Source: Rhizophagus irregularis (Eukaryota; Glomeromycota; Glomeromycetes; Glomerales; Glomeraceae). Taken from it: a stretch of DNA of 64,000 nt. Location: positions 4,121,001 to 4,185,000 of the forward strand of contig NC_089446.1 in NCBI RefSeq assembly GCF_026210795.1, read 5' to 3'. The notes under the pieces are model-generated. The model saw nothing but the letters and a program-made list of their open reading frames with translations. It searched no databases and was not told where the DNA came from. Both the position numbers and the translations under genes were made by a program. Below are positions 1 to 12,802 of this stretch, one piece after another (the first letter of the stretch is position 1; the number at the start of each line of letters is the position of its first letter).

Positions 1-180
1 ATCTTTCAATAGTATCTTTTGAATTTTTATTAAATTCAGTGTATTATTTTTAATATAAAATTACTATATTATACATGTTTATTTTGTTAAATAAAATTAC
101 TATATATGTTTTACTTTAAAATATAATTTCACTACTCACCACTTTGGTTATATCAAATTATCTTTTATGTTTAAGTAAGT

Positions 181-735
181 TTGTTCAGCAAGTTAAATCT
201 ACTTGTATTTTAAGGCTAAGTATGATATTTATATAGAAAAGCATATTTTTTTTAACAGTAATAACTTTTAAATTTTCACTTTTTTGTTTATAACTTCAGT
301 GCGTAATTACACCACTTTAGTCAAATGAAATCGACTTTCTAAATTAATTGAAAGTTGTTCAGCAAGGTCGAAACTACTTATATATTAATTTTCATGAGTG
401 TGGGTATAATACTTATGGAGAAAAGTGCATTTTTCATAACGGTACTAACTTCCGAATTTTTCGTTTCTCCGTTTACAACTTCAGAGCGTAATTACGCGTA
501 ATTACACCTCTTTGGTCAAATGAAATCGACTTTCTAAATTAATTGAAAATTGTTCAGCAAGATCGAAACTACCTACATATTAATTTATATGGGTGTAAGT
601 ATAATACTTATGGAGAAATTTACATTTTTTGTAATAGTATTAATTTTGAATTTTTCTTTTACTGTTTATTAACTTTATTAATTGAATATTGTTAATCTAC
701 TTGTATATTATGTTTAGTTTAGCTTCACAACATAT
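181..735. repeat. Degenerate tandem satellite-like repeat, unit about 175-195 bp
   Basis: Three consecutive copies begin with TTGTTCAGCAAG-type sequence at 181, 355 and about 550. Each unit continues through ATACTTATGGAGAAA, an ACTTCAGAGCGTAATTAC block and GGTCAAATGAAATCG. The second unit is longer, partly because GCGTAATTAC is duplicated in it. A related single copy lies at about 22425-22560 inside another element, so this is a dispersed family and not only a local array. I see no coding sequence here. From 735 to 978 there is only AT-rich sequence in which I see nothing. Confidence 0.7.
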
Positions 736-1679
736 TTAAAATTGGATTTAATAAAATATATTAATTAATAAATATATTTTATAAATTATATGTGTTATAA
801 TAAAAATTTAATTAGGTTAGAAGATTGATTTGCTTATTTTTATATAATTTTTAAGGTTAGATATCAACAATGCTTAGCGATCATAGTAAAAACCTATGCT
901 TAGAGCTACTAATAAAAAATATTTTTGGGACCTTACCTATATAAGTATTTTCCGGGGTCCTATTATGTCCGTATAGTAAATTGAAATCTTTTTTTTTTTT
1001 TTTTTAAAAAACTTTATTATAGATGCGATCATGTCCTATTATAATCACACTTACTTACATATATAAACTTACAAAATATAAGATAAACAAATACATATAA
1101 GAATTAAGCATTATGAAACAAGACTACTTTTCATAAAGAACAAGTCGACCTGTTACCTAAACGATCACATCATTGTTAAAAACTATAATGCGACTTCAAA
1201 TTCAAAGGTGACTATCATGATCTATTTAAAAATTTGCCCAATGACTGCCATGATGGAATGCCAAATCATTTCATTTATTCCAATTACTTTCTAACATATT
1301 ACAGCCAACATTTTTAACACCCACTTCAGTGTGTTTACTATGTGACTTAGCTTTTTTATCTTTAACGCTAATACTGCACCGCTTTTCTTTCTTTATTTGT
1401 AACTCGTTCCTTGGTTCCCAAATAAGCACTTTGAATTCTAATAAAACTCTCCCAGTTATTTGTTTCAGTACCTTATACAACAATTTTTCTTCAGTTATTT
1501 TATAGCACTTTAATAATTCTATTAACTGACAACTAACTTAATTCTTCATTAAAAATGTAAAATCATATAAGCGTCCAATATCCTACATACTAAGCTCATT
1601 AATTTTAACATTTAATTCTTATATATCTATATCATCTCTTGAATACTTCTGTATAATTTTAGCTAAAAAAATTTTTAAT

Positions 1680-3054
1680 CATATGAGTATATCTTGTACC
1701 ACATTTTGAATCTTACTACATTTCCAAAAATGGGCAAAGGTTTCTTCTTCTATTTTGCAAAAATTACATCTCCAATTTTCATCATATAGATCTGGCTTTT
1801 ACTTTTTTAAATTAGCACAAGTTGGTAATTCATTACAACAAATTTTAATCCTAAATGATTGTAAAAAATGATCCTCAAACAATGTATCATATTGATTTAT
1901 GTTATTTAACTTTAAAGATATTTTCCAATCTGATTGTTTATAGACTTCATTACGGTGTAACATTAGGAATTCTTCTATAAATTGAGCGTCCTTTATTCCC
2001 TTTATCATAAGGATAGGGTTACGTTCTATAGGCATATCTCTCCAATAAACCGTACCATTGTGTAATAATAATTTATCCTCTATTATTAATATATTTTTCT
2101 CAGCACCAGATTTAGCGAGCTTATCTGCTTCTTTATTATAATCACAATCACTACTATGCGCTTTAACTTTAGTTATCTTTATTTTGAGGCTATAGATCCT
2201 AATTATCTTAAATAAACATAACCATAAAACTTTATAATTAACTTTTGATTTTTCTATATCTTTAATCGTCAAAAAGTTTAAATCATCAAATGTATTAACT
2301 ACTCATTGAGAATCGCTATATATTTTGACATTTGCAGCTTTAGGACAGGTCATTAAACTTAGAATCACTGCTATTAATTCAGCCTTATTAGATGAAGGAT
2401 TATCTGCAATTCCACAATTAAAACTTTTCTTTATGGGAATGCTAATTACAAATGCATAACCCATCATTATTTCGTTAGTTGCTATATTTTTTACTGACCC
2501 ATCTATATAAATCTCTATATCAGCTTCTTGCGTTAAATTATTTGCAATTTCTATCAACGCATTACGATAATTACTTGGATGTATATATTTGAAAAACCAT
2601 TCACTTTTTCAATAATACATTCATTCATAGACATTTTTCCGTAGTATTTACATTCCGCTTGAGCTAACGCCTTATAAATAGCCATATCTGCTATATAATG
2701 ATCATTTTGTATTGAATTTGCATTAACTTTAACACAATTCTCTATACTAATATCTGCTATACACTTTACTTTAGTGTTACTTCTTTTATTTCTGATCTGA
2801 TTCGTTTTCACTTCACATTTTCCACATTTTTTAAGGATTGGTAACTGTACTGATGGTGATATTTGATCATTTTCTAGATCTTGTATCCAATGTTCTATAC
2901 GAATTTTGTCCTCTTTTGGCTTATCTAAAATACGCCCTATTATAGGTTTACCTATTTGATCATGAAAGGTTGTTATCCAATTTTTTGTTTTTAAACTATC
3001 AATTTTTGTATTTACACTATATATATTATATCCTAATTGATAATCAGTTTTCAC
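1680..3054 (-). pseudogene. LINE ORF2 part 3: tether, RNase H and C-terminal CCHC
   Basis: The segment 2554-3054 is a linker of the type seen before RNase H in the related LINE. The segment 2303-2557 holds IYIDGSVKN, NKAELIAVI and IYSDSQ, the first three acidic positions of RNase H. The segment 1799-2272 has VKAHSSDCDYNKEADKLA, the fourth. Reading on to about 1680 in a broken frame gives CNFCKIEEETFAHFWKC, a CX2CX8HX4C motif that sits after RNase H in the related LINE as well. From here to the poly-A at about 991 is 3' untranslated or unrecognisable sequence, including a short open frame at 1271-1483 with no recognisable domain. Confidence 0.8.
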
Positions 3055-3065
3055 TTTCTTAGATT

Positions 3066-5161
3066 TTAAAGGATCTTCAATAAGTTTAGTTTCTTAGTCC
3101 TATATTTCAAATCTTTATATCTCAGAAGACGTATACCATCTGACGACATTAACTGATTAATAAAATAAACATTTTTCCCTTTCAGTCCCTTACTAATTCC
3201 ATTTGAAAATATTTCTTTATGTGTACATATTTCTACTATTGGTAATAATCCCCCTTGAATCTGATTAACTTTCACACCACTTGATTTTATGGTTAACATA
3301 TTATCATATAAAAGTGTTAAAACGCGGGCTAATAAACAGTGTTTTACTTGTAAGTCTTTTAAACTGATATTCTATGTTGCTAATAGAGATTTATTAGACA
3401 ATAATTTGCTTTGCAATTGTTTACAATCTATTTCAAAAATATCTTTCATCATACCCTTTGATATCACTTGATTATATAATCTACTTAATTGTCTTTGAGC
3501 TTGAATCGTATTAATATCTTTAATAGCGTAACCAATGATGAATATATAATACTATTAGGAGTAGTAAGTGGTAATGACGCTTTTCTTTTAAACATATATC
3601 TACAGGTAGAATTTAATTTTTCTGTTTGAGAATTTGTCCAAACTAACAATTGTGCTTTATAGTCAATACGAGGAATGATTACGTGATTATATATATATTT
3701 CATCTGTAAATCCGTTATTTGTTTGAAGCTAATTGTTTTATTATATCTTTTAATGATATCCTTGCACTGATTAAAGACATAATTAGTTTTCAAATCTAAA
3801 TTAATCCAAACACCTAAAATTCTCACAGATTCTTTTGATGTTGATGGTTTAATCATTCTTTTTGACGATCCAAAATTAACTTCAATAATATCTTTATCTA
3901 ACTTTTTGTTCGTTATCATTTCAAACTTATCATAATTTGTTTGTATATTATTCATAATGTTAAATTCATCTGCAATTTTCAAGATCTGCTCTAACTGACC
4001 TTTACTTTTAGTAATCCATGTGACGTCATCCATGTATGACTGTGATGATATATTGATCTTGAGTTTTTCTTCTTGGTCTGATTGTACATTACTTTTAAAG
4101 CAATGCTCAATTTCATATCCCATTTTTAATGAATTAATTTCTGCAAGCAATGGATTATAATAAATTATCCATAGCAGTAGTGAAATAACCTCACCTTGAT
4201 CTATTCCTATGATAGACGTATATTGTTTCGTTATTCCTTTTTCTTTTATAACACTTTTTTTACTATTCGTAAATAAGTTAATTATCAAACAGATCAAAAC
4301 CTTTGGGATCTTAATTCGTTGCAATGCTAATTTAAGCATCTTAATATCTACCCTATTATAAGCTTTAGAGAGGTCCTGAAAAGTCAACCATAACTCTTTA
4401 TTATTCTTCTTTGTATCTTCGATATAAGTATTAATGATTCTTAGAGGCACCTCTATAGATCCACCAGGTAGTTCCGCATGATTACCTCCTTTTAATATAT
4501 TACATTTCGCAATAACTTTAGATAATCTTTTTGTAACAATTTTTACTAACACTTTTCTCAAAGTTTCTAGGAGTATTATTGGTCTAGTTTTTGTTAATGA
4601 GTACTCCCAATCCATTGTCTTCGGAATAGAATACAATAACGCATGTCTCCATTCTTCAGGGATATCACCAACTTGTAAACATAAATTTGCTAATTTTAGC
4701 GTAGCACTTTTCATTAAAGTTCCCATATGTTTGAGCATTTCATTCGATATCTGGGAGATTCCTGGCGCTTTATCATTTGCTAGCTGTCTAATCATATGGT
4801 CCCATTCACTCTCACTAATAGGTTAAATAACCTCGTTATACCAATATTCATTTATATCTTGTTTAGGACTATATTGACGAATCCATCTTCCTTTTAACGT
4901 TTCATTTGAATTCAACTTTTTTCCCGCAAATGATTTGAAATGTTCGATCAACTTATTTTCTATCAATTCCTCATCTAAAATTAATTGTTTTACTGAATTT
5001 TTTTCTATCACTATTTTATCCAGGACAATTTTACTTCTTTTTCTATTCAACGTAGAATCTAGGAACCTTTTTTTATTGTCTTGTAGATCCTCACATCGTC
5101 GTTGGATATAAAACTTCATTTTCTCATCTTTATATATTTTACTTTCTTCAGCAAAATTCAC
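3066..5161 (-). pseudogene. LINE ORF2 part 2: reverse transcriptase
   Basis: The fragment 4823-5161 is the region before the polymerase. The main fragment 3485-4795 has NDKAPGISQISNEML, TRPIILLE, the finger/palm motif DLSKAYNRVDI, GIDQGEVIS and the catalytic box YMDDVTW. Aspartates in DLSKAY and YMDD are kept, although TFQDLSKAY already departs from the usual context. Fragment 3066-3299 continues the thumb/tether region in another frame. It belongs to the same ORF as the endonuclease upstream and the RNase H downstream. At least three frame breaks make it non-functional. Confidence 0.88.
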
Positions 5162-5246
5162 CTGGACTAATTTAAAAGCTATCTTAACTATTTTTTTGAA
5201 CTCTTTTATATTTTTATCGAGCAGTCCATCTATGTCTATTGCAAAT

Positions 5247-6412
5247 TTAAAACATATTTCTGATATAATGCTTTTCTATAAATTTTTTACACTCTCTATA
5301 ATTAGTTAAGTTCAAACTCATAATCTTTTTTTCCGTTAAATTTGTTAAGATATATGATAATTTATGTAAAAATCTCTTATAAAACACGATAGTTTTTGGT
5401 AATACTTCTTTATTCGGATTACCTTTCTTTTTTGGCAATTCATTATTAGCTTTTTTAAATGTATCTCGAATTGTGTTCCATATTCTATTTATATTATTGA
5501 TCGAAATTTTTACGTTATCAATTATATCTTTTTCTTTATCCAATAACTTTCCTATTTTTTTTTCATATGTTTCCCATAATTGATTATCTATTTTCTTATA
5601 ATCTACTTTCAAATTATTATTGTTATGTTTTTTCTTTTTAAATAATTGTTTTGTATGAAACAGATCATCTATTTGGAAATATACCGTAACAGCTAAATGA
5701 TTAGTTTCAAATATGTGGACTTTATTCGTAGACGCGTAAATAGTATTTGGTACTATATCTTCTATGACCCATATGTAATCAATTCTAGATTTTTTATCTG
5801 ATCTATTCCATGTATTCAACGGTTTATCATGGTAAATTAAATTAATATCAATCATAATGTTTTTTTTAAAATCTGAAAAATTCGATCTTTCCAGAAAATT
5901 TTTCGATTTGCTTTTTGTTGAGCTATCGCTGTATCATAACTTGCATTAAAATCTCCAATACAAACTATTTTAGCTTTTAATTTTTTCTCAGCTGTTAAAA
6001 TTTCTTCTAATTTCGTATAAAATTCCAAAATTTTATTTTTATAACTATTATTCAAAAAGTTATAAATTGCGATAATTGTAAAACGAATCTTTCCTTTCAA
6101 AAGTAACGTAAGTTTTAGAGCTCGTCCTTCAATAATATCTTTTTTAATAACATATTTTGCGTAATCATTATTCATTATAATTCCAACTCCAGACGAAAAA
6201 TAGTTGTCATCGTCGTATGACCACCAAGTCGTTATATCCTTATAATCTTTATAAATCATTTTCACACTAGCAGTTTGAAGTTTTGTTTCTGTAACTATTA
6301 AACAACTAATCTTATTAATTTTCATATAATTTAAAACTTGTTCTTGCTTAAGTGTTGTATTTAGTCCTGACACATTAATTGTTGTTATCTTAAATGTATT
6401 TTTAATGTTCAT
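5247..6412 (-). pseudogene. LINE ORF2 part 1: APE-type endonuclease
   Basis: The piece at 5852-6412 starts with ITTINVSGLN and VTETKL, the N and ETKL motifs of exonuclease-endonuclease-phosphatase domains, and carries IGDFNA further on. The second piece (5247-5855) is in another frame and holds the C-terminal SRIDYIW and TNHLAV motifs, the latter in place of the usual SDH. This is the nuclease that nicks the target site in LINE retrotransposition. The two pieces overlap by 4 bp in different frames, so the gene is broken here. It continues downstream into the reverse transcriptase. Confidence 0.85.
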
Positions 6413-6453
6413 AATACCATCAATAGATGGTCAAATATCTATAGGTTGTACTA

Positions 6454-8414
6454 TCATTTTTGATTATATTGGGGGTTGGTTGTTCCGTTATTGAATTCCC
6501 TAGCCCTATCTTCATTGATATATGGTGTTTGATTATTCATATAAAGGTCAAATTTTCCTGTCATATTTGTTAACATACTAAACGCCTGATCCATTTTAGC
6601 TTCAAAATTGTCTAATCTTTGTGTATTTCCTTCTTGACTACTTGGAGACGAAGGTGATGTATCCAACACAGTTGATGGTTCATATATGAACTTTTCTGTC
6701 TCAACTGTTTTATTTACTTTATTATCTTCTTCCATAGAAAATAATGTATGAGTTTGTACATTTGGTGAAACATTTTTTTCAGTATATACCTCACGTGTTT
6801 GTTGAAATTCTTTTACCCTCTTATTATTATTATTCATGAACGTATTATCATCTTTAGCGAACCTTAGATCTACTTGTCTATTACTCAACATCTCAGCTTG
6901 ATTAATATGATTAATTTCTAGATTTGAAACTCTCTCATTCAATCTCTGTATCATATTCATAAATTTTTCCATCTGTCGTTCCAATCTATCCAGCCTATCA
7001 CCCTCATTATTAACTGGTATAGGATTAATATTCTGTTGATTTCAAGGTTTTCTTACTGGTTCTCGTGTCTCTTGTTGTTTTCCTTTTCCTTTGTAAGATT
7101 GAGATGGACCTTGACTTGATGTTAAAACATTTGCTCATACATTAGGTACTGTCTTAATTTTCTTTGCAGCCTCAGCATAATTTGAGGGACCTTGTAATGG
7201 CATTTCTTGTTCGACTTGCTCATTCCAATTGTGCATACCTTCTGACTCATCAGATTGATATTGTGAATTTCTAGGGAATAATGGTCTGAACCCCATACTT
7301 GGTCTGGGTGCTTTTACTCCGTATCTACTATATAAATCTGTTGATATACTTCATGTGTTGATGACAAGTTTCTTTTTCTTTGATTTTCTGGACATGTTCT
7401 AACTTGATGATAAGAAGAACCACATATGTGACACGTGACTGCATCATAATTAACAAAAACTAAACCTTGATTGTTAAAAGAGAATTTTTTTCCTAGGGCA
7501 TTATTAAAGTCATTCTTATTATCAAAAAAGACAAATGCAAACCTTTCTTTCTCATAATTTTTTGAAAACCTATTCTTAAGTATGAAACATGATTTTGCCT
7601 TTATTTGTATAATAATATCTTTCAAATCTGCAGCGTATGTACCTACAGGTAAATTAGCCAATTTCAACCCATATTTAAAACGTAAATTCCTTTCGTCCTT
7701 GGTTAAATTAGATGGAAAAATCCTAAACGCGTACTTGCAAAATCTTAATGACCATAAGTCTTTAAATTTTTTTTCTACTTGTTTACCGTTGAATCTAACT
7801 ACTACTTCATAGTATAAATTTTTTACATCAAATTTGATGTTTTTAATTGGTCCAAAACTTTTCAAATATACTTCTAACATCTGCTTGTCTACATCTAGTG
7901 GAATATCCCAGATTTTAATTTCATAATCATTAAGATTATCATGTTGCTGATTGTTGATTACTTCCAATTTATTAGCAAATCTTACATCATTATCATCTGC
8001 AATTTTCTTGGCACAAACTTCAGCCACTTGTGCTTCTATTTCATATGTTGCTCGAATCACCTTAATACCTTTAATGGAAGTTGGTGCCAATGAGATTAGC
8101 CCAAGTACATCCGAAATTTTCCTATAGACAAAATTTTTCTTAGCAATAATATTATCGCCTGAAAGACTATCTTAAGGGATTAAGATACTAAAACATTGAG
8201 TCTTTTTAATAATAGTCCAACTATCGTCTTTCTTTGTTTCTTTAGAAGTTGTATTCTGACCAGTGTGACTTTCGTTAGTTTGAGCATGCATAGAGGTCTC
8301 GAGCCCTACGTTAATATTACTATTCGTCTGTATAGATTGCTGAGCTATTGAAGAACTCGTCGAAGCAGCTGAAATGCTACTTCCTGAAGGTTGGGTAAAT
8401 TCTACCCCTTCCAT
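6454..8414 (-). pseudogene. LINE ORF1 remnant: nucleic-acid-binding Gag-like protein with CCHC knuckle
   Basis: Three pieces in shifted frames make up one ORF1. The first (8172-8414) is a Ser/Thr/Gln-rich N-terminus ending in WTIIKK. The second (7314-8090) has two RRM-like stretches, IKIWDIPLDVDKQ and LKLANLPVGTYAAD, followed by a zinc knuckle CHICGSSYHQVRTC with CX2CX4HX4C spacing. The third (6454-6984) is a helical, coiled-coil-like tail. The intact ORF1 at 32575-34707 has the same order, which supports the assignment. In LINEs this protein coats the element RNA (family knowledge). Between 6984 and 7314 the frame is broken, so no product is expected. Confidence 0.8.
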
Positions 8415-8639
8415 ATTACTCTTCCCAAATTCTATAATGAAAAAACAATATTTTCTATGACTTTAAATGATAATAAATGAAAAATATTTCTTCAAACTAC
8501 TAGTGCGAAATTTGTGACTAAACGATCGGTGGGAAGAGTTTTCTTGGAAAGTTCAGTGAATTGAAATCTTGATAGTGATCGGTATCTAAATTAAATTTTG
8601 ATAAATAAGAAAAACCAAAATTATTAAAAAATATAAAAT

Positions 8640-10572
8640 TACCATACCACTTGAAATTTGTGGGTCTGGTATAAAGTGTAATTGATTAAAAATCTCCTGT
8701 GATAATCAAATACGACCACAAATAACACATTCATTTTTTCCGTACTTTTTGATCTTAAAAATAGCCAATATAAGTAAAAGTAATAATTTCAAAGAAAATA
8801 AATAATCTATAATGTAAAATCATACCTGGAATGAATATTCTCGAACTAAACAATGAGATTTAATAAATTCTTGTAAATCAACACAAGTATGAAGTTTATT
8901 TTTTGAAGTATTATTTTGAGTAACGGTAGGATCAACCTTCTTTAAAATCTATATTTTTACCCAATAAAATAGCAAAATTAAGCATGTATTGCTCATGTAT
9001 CCATGTAAATACAAATCAAAATACTTACATCAAATAAATTATTAATTTCTTTGTGAGTAGCTGGGTCAATACACTTAAATTTCTGATTATGTAATTTCAA
9101 TCAGGTAGTTCTATTTTGTAAAATTTCTTGAGTATCTTTGATAGCTATTTTCATTTCCTCGCTTAAAGTTTGATTGTATAATGCTGCATTTCGAATTTCT
9201 TTCATTGTTCCCAAATTTTTAAAAACTTTCTCAGAGTCAGAACTCATATCACTTCTCTTTAAGGCTACACCTTGTAATCCAAGATTTATAATTGACATTA
9301 TACATTCTGCAGGATTTGACCATAAATGATATGGTGCTGTTCGAACTGCTGCTAAAAAATCAAAATTTCCTTCTAAAAACAGACAAATCATTGCAAGTTG
9401 AACAGAACCAAATGTAGTTCGATGGTCAGCACCACCATCAGTATAAATAACTAGCATTTCAAGCAAAATAGTATATTTTTCATGTAAACACTTTAACCAT
9501 TCAGCAGAATGCCTAAGTGCTGAGCTAAGTTGAAAAACAGAGTCCTTATAGGATACATATACTTGCCCTTGATAGAAACTTTTGCTGATATCTTTAGGAA
9601 TGTTACATAATAATGAAATCGATGGTGTTATTGAAAGTTTTGTAAAATCATGATCACATGATGTTAACTCCATATCAGCAAATGCTAATGTAACTTTATT
9701 GCGAACTCCTGTTAATGTTTCAACTATTTCTCCGATTGGAACTTTATGTTTGTCATCTGCAGATATAAAGCAGGTGAAATTTCGAAATTTGATAACAAAA
9801 AGCCTTGTATAACGAAATAATGCAGCACAATAATGTGCATCAGGATGAGATTTTTGGAGAAGTCTACTTTGCACTTTGTAAGAAATGTTAAATCATCCAG
9901 AATATTGTATAGCAGTTTTTGTATAGATGTTTTTAGGCCAAAATTGGAGTCTAATCCACTCACTGCTTGGATCTGAAATTGTTAAAAATTTTTCTTCATC
10001 ATGCTTAGCTTTTAGGCATTCTATAATACTTTCACGTAGTTTTTAAATTGATATTGCAACTGGCATATACAAATTTGAGGTATGTCATCGATCATTACAG
10101 GTCGAAATGCTAAAAATCGGCAAAAAAAATAGCGCGAAAAGCAGTGGCTATTCTTGGCTATTCTTGGCTATTCTTAGCTGTTTTTGGCTATTTGCGAATT
10201 AACCTATACTATTTGTAAATAGTTTATACAAATTTGCGAATAGTTTATGCAATTCGCGCCATTTTTTTTTGCCTATTTTTGGTCATTTGACGTGTGCATG
10301 TACTGCTAAAACAATCTTTAAATAAAATCAAAATATTCATATTAATACTTTTAATATTAAATTGGATTATTAATTAAATTACTTACTTCATTAAAATATG
10401 CATCCATTTCGTTCCAAAATTCATCAAATTTAGTTCCTTTAAATCCTCCATTTTTTCGTAAATCAAATACAATATTTGGATCTTGAGTTTCATACATCAA
10501 TTTTATGCGTTCTTGTACTTCTTGAGATATTAAATTTGAATTGTTTATCGCATTTCCAGTAAGATCTTGCAT
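8640..10572 (-). pseudogene. Broken DDE-like transposase gene of a Rhizophagus repeat family
   Basis: The central exon 9101-9874 contains SADDKHKVPIGE, LVIYTDGGADHRTTFG and LWSNPAECIMSI, which read as a D...D...E triad of an RNase H-fold transposase. A probable upstream exon lies at 10357-10572 (QDPNIVFDLRKNGGFKGTKF). Downstream exons are visible near 9000-9080 and 8830-8945, the latter ending at a GTATGA donor. A last piece near 8650-8730 has an in-frame TGA. The 5' end stops at 10572, exactly where a TTACG-rich repeat begins, so the gene seems to have been cut by that element. I do not recognise the superfamily with confidence. Similar proteins are, from memory, common in Rhizophagus genomes. 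Confidence 0.55.
10140..10300. repeat. Short simple repeats GGCTATTCTT and TTTGCGAATAGTTTAT
   Basis: Three to five tandem copies of a roughly 10-bp GGCTATTCTT unit at 10145-10190 are followed by related CTATTTGCGAATT and AGTTTATRCAA units. The stretch lies between exons of the broken transposase gene. I see no coding content. Confidence 0.6.
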
Positions 10573-11100
10573 CAGGAAATTTTATAGCGCAAAAATTGCG
10601 TAAGTTTACAATTTTGTAAGTTTATGAAAGTTTATGGCATAATATTTCGAAAAATTTCAAAATATTACGTAAGTTTATAATTTCGTAAGATTTATGTGAT
10701 ATTACGGTTAAAATATTACATAAGTTTACAATATCGTAAGATTTACGCAATATTACGGTCAAAATATTCTGCAAATTTATGAAACTGTAAACCTGCGTAA
10801 TATTACGGTTGAAATATTTCGAAAATTTACGAAACTGTAAACCTGCGTAATATTACAGTTGAAATATTTCAAAAATTTATGAGACTGTAAACCTGCGTAA
10901 TATTACGGTTGAAATATTTTGAAAATTTACGAGACTGTAAACCTGCGTAATATTACGGTTAAAATATTTCGAAAATTTACGAAACTGTAAACCTGCGTAA
11001 TATTACGGTTGAAATATTTCAAAAATTTACGAGACTGTAAACCTGCGTAATATTCCATTTCGAAAATTTACGAGATTGTAAACTGCGTATGCAGTAGAAC
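10571..11100 (+). repeat. TTACG-rich tandem array, 50-bp period
   Basis: The regular part (about 10740-11095) repeats every 50 bp. Each unit has GCGTAATATTACGG, GAAATATTTCGAAAATTTACG and GTAAACCT segments, and CGTAATATTACG is itself a palindrome. The first 170 bp are a more diverged version. The array starts with CATCAGGAAATTTTATAGCGC. The same start occurs on the opposite strand at about 20020, at the end of another TTACG-rich array, so the two arrays form a very long inverted pair around 10.57-20.02 kb. Confidence 0.75.
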
Positions 11101-11104
11101 GTAT

Positions 11105-11185
11105 ACAAGGGGCATGTGATACTATTGAATAATCAAAAATAATATAAACACCTTTTCTTTTATATAAACACCTTTTTTTTTAAGT
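11105..11185 (+). repeat. Fragment related to the MULE inverted-repeat end at 54.9/59.3 kb
   Basis: GCATGTGATACTATTGAATAATCAAAAATAAT resembles the sequence GATACTATCGAATAATC and AATAATCAAAAATGATAC found at the inner ends of the MULE arms. It is followed by two copies of TATATAAACACCTTTT. It is probably a piece of a related non-autonomous element. Confidence 0.45.
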
Positions 11186-11452
11186 TTGGGAAAGCAAATT
11201 TATTTTTATTTACGAATTTTTTATTATTTACAATTTTTATGTTAAAAATTAAAGTAAATTCTAATTTTTATTATAACTTAATAAAAAAATATACATTTGA
11301 TACTTGTTCGCTACTATTTTATAAAATAGTACGAGGCTGTACAGGCGTGGACGTCAGTATCAGTCACAGCCCAAAAAAACGTGAGTCTCCAGCCGATATT
11401 TGGTACGGACTGGGCCTAGCTACTCACTTAATAAATAAAAAAATAAAAATAA

Positions 11453-12094
11453 TTATCTTCTACGATACGTAGGTAAGTTTCTCCTTCTCCTACGATCATC
11501 ACGCGTATCTAAAATTGATCAAATTTATCAAATTTAAAATGTGAACGTAAAATAGAATGTAATATTAATTATAAAATTTTATTATAGTATAATTACCCGG
11601 CCTCTCCCAAAATCTCGTTCTAAATTCGCGATAATATCTTTTGGCCGGTACGCGTCCACAGCCACCGCTCAGGCCGATCAGGGGTACCATTACGATAAAG
11701 GACATAGTTCTAAATATCAAAATCAGTTTGAATATTCGGTAAATACATTTAATTTAAATGAATGTAATTTTATTTATTTACTTACATGGTAATCCCTGAC
11801 GAGGTTCCTCCACTTTTGGCTGCACTGTTGTCCGGAAACCCTTGTTCGAAATATTCTATTTATTCTGATTCAATTAAATGGATTGGTTAATTTGAATTTA
11901 AATTCTTTCTTAAAGAAAATTATAGATATTAGTCATATGAACCTATTGGCAACAGAGTCCCAAAAATCATGGCGGCTTCTACCATTAATATTATGGTAGG
12001 CGCGGTTTCTGTCGCGGCGTATGTCGACAAGTTCGTCCATCATAGCCCAGTTCCAATGGACATTATAGGAACGACGACGTGTTTGGCGAGGCAT
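11453..12094 (-). pseudogene. Myb/SANT-like DNA-binding protein, four exons, one frameshift
   Basis: Exons can be read at 12094-11943, 11840-11786, 11709-11597 and 11508-11453, all with GT donors and AG acceptors. The junctions keep phase and give 124 residues if one extra base is removed from the T run at 11639-11642. Exon 1 gives WNWAMMDELVDIRR and HDFWDSVANR, exon 2 gives QQCSQKWRNLVRDYH, and exons 3-4 give YYREFRTRFWERPG and a basic tail DDRRRRRNLPTYRRR. The spaced tryptophans and the QCxxKWxxLxxDY pattern fit Myb/SANT (trihelix-like) DNA-binding domains. Such genes accompany PIF/Harbinger transposons, but no transposase of that type is seen here. The single indel in a homopolymer may be a sequence error, in which case the gene is intact. 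Confidence 0.6.
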
Positions 12095-12605
12095 TATTAG
12101 ATTTGATTTGATTTTTATAATTTGATTTTGGGATGAGTAAAAATTTGAAAGAAAGTCGTAAAATGTCACTTTAAATAAAATTTGAACAATACCTTTTTGG
12201 TTTGATTTTATTTCTCGTTTCAATTAAAATTTAATTTATTAGACTTTTCATCATTAAACATATTAATTAAATCTCATGCGGATATGGATTATCTAAATAT
12301 AAATATCATGATTCTAAATATAGATATAAATCACTTAATTTATTTTAATTTTTTTTAAAAAAAAAAATCTTAGTTTGATTTCAATTAAAAATAATTAAAA
12401 ATCATGTACATGTTTTGGTTATTTAAATATAAATATCAATATATTATATTTAAAAATAAAACAATTTATTATTAGCACATTCTATTGAATTTTAAAAAAA
12501 AAATCATCAATATATCATATTTAAAAATAAAACAATTATATTCTGATTAAATATTTTGCGTACATTTCTTAAAAAAATCATAAAAAAAATCTTGTACGTC
12601 GTACA
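12095..12605. other. AT-rich spacer with no recognised feature
   Basis: This stretch lies between the Myb-like gene start and the inverted end of the Plavaka-type element. It contains duplicated short segments such as AATATCAATATATYATATTT and ATTTAAAAATAAAACAATT at about 12420-12540. No gene or RNA is visible. Confidence 0.5.
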
Positions 12606-12607
12606 TG

Positions 12608-12802
12608 CAATTACTAAATATCATCCCCTTGTGATAAATAAAAAATTACGCAACACAAATTCAACACAAACTCAACACAAATTTAACAAATTTAACGAAA
12701 TTTGGCCAAAATTAACAAATTTTTTACCAGAATTATCAACACAAATTGAACACAAATTTCAGTTACGATTTATTTATGTCACGCCCGTGTTGTTAATAAT
12801 TA
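12608..12802 (+). repeat. Left inverted repeat of the Plavaka-type element
   Basis: This is an about 195-bp arm, the reverse complement of 18528-18711. It contains runs of AACACAAATT-type short repeats and ends inward near GTCACGCCCGTGTTGTTAAT. The short repeated ACAAATT motifs are of the sort that could be transposase binding sites (inference). Confidence 0.8.

Larger units (their letters stand above)
991..8558 (-). mobile_element. Full-length decayed non-LTR retrotransposon (LINE, Tad-like)
   Basis: The element lies on the minus strand. Its 3' end is a poly-A tract (T run on the plus strand from 989), and its 5' end lies near 8558. The 12-bp direct repeat AATTGAAATCTT occurs at 979-990 and again at 8559-8570, and the match extends to about 15 bp with one mismatch, as expected for target-primed insertion. 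Inside, in order, are an ORF1 remnant with RNA-binding and zinc-knuckle features, an endonuclease, a reverse transcriptase, an RNase H and a C-terminal CCHC motif. RNase H in a fungal LINE fits the Tad clade (family knowledge). Many frameshifts and stops show that it is dead. It is more AT-rich than the related LINE at 32.5-40.6 kb. Confidence 0.88.

Noticed and set aside
10740-11095. Regular 50-bp repeats resembling a CRISPR array
   Set aside because: Contiguous tandem units without spacers, in a fungal genome with introns.
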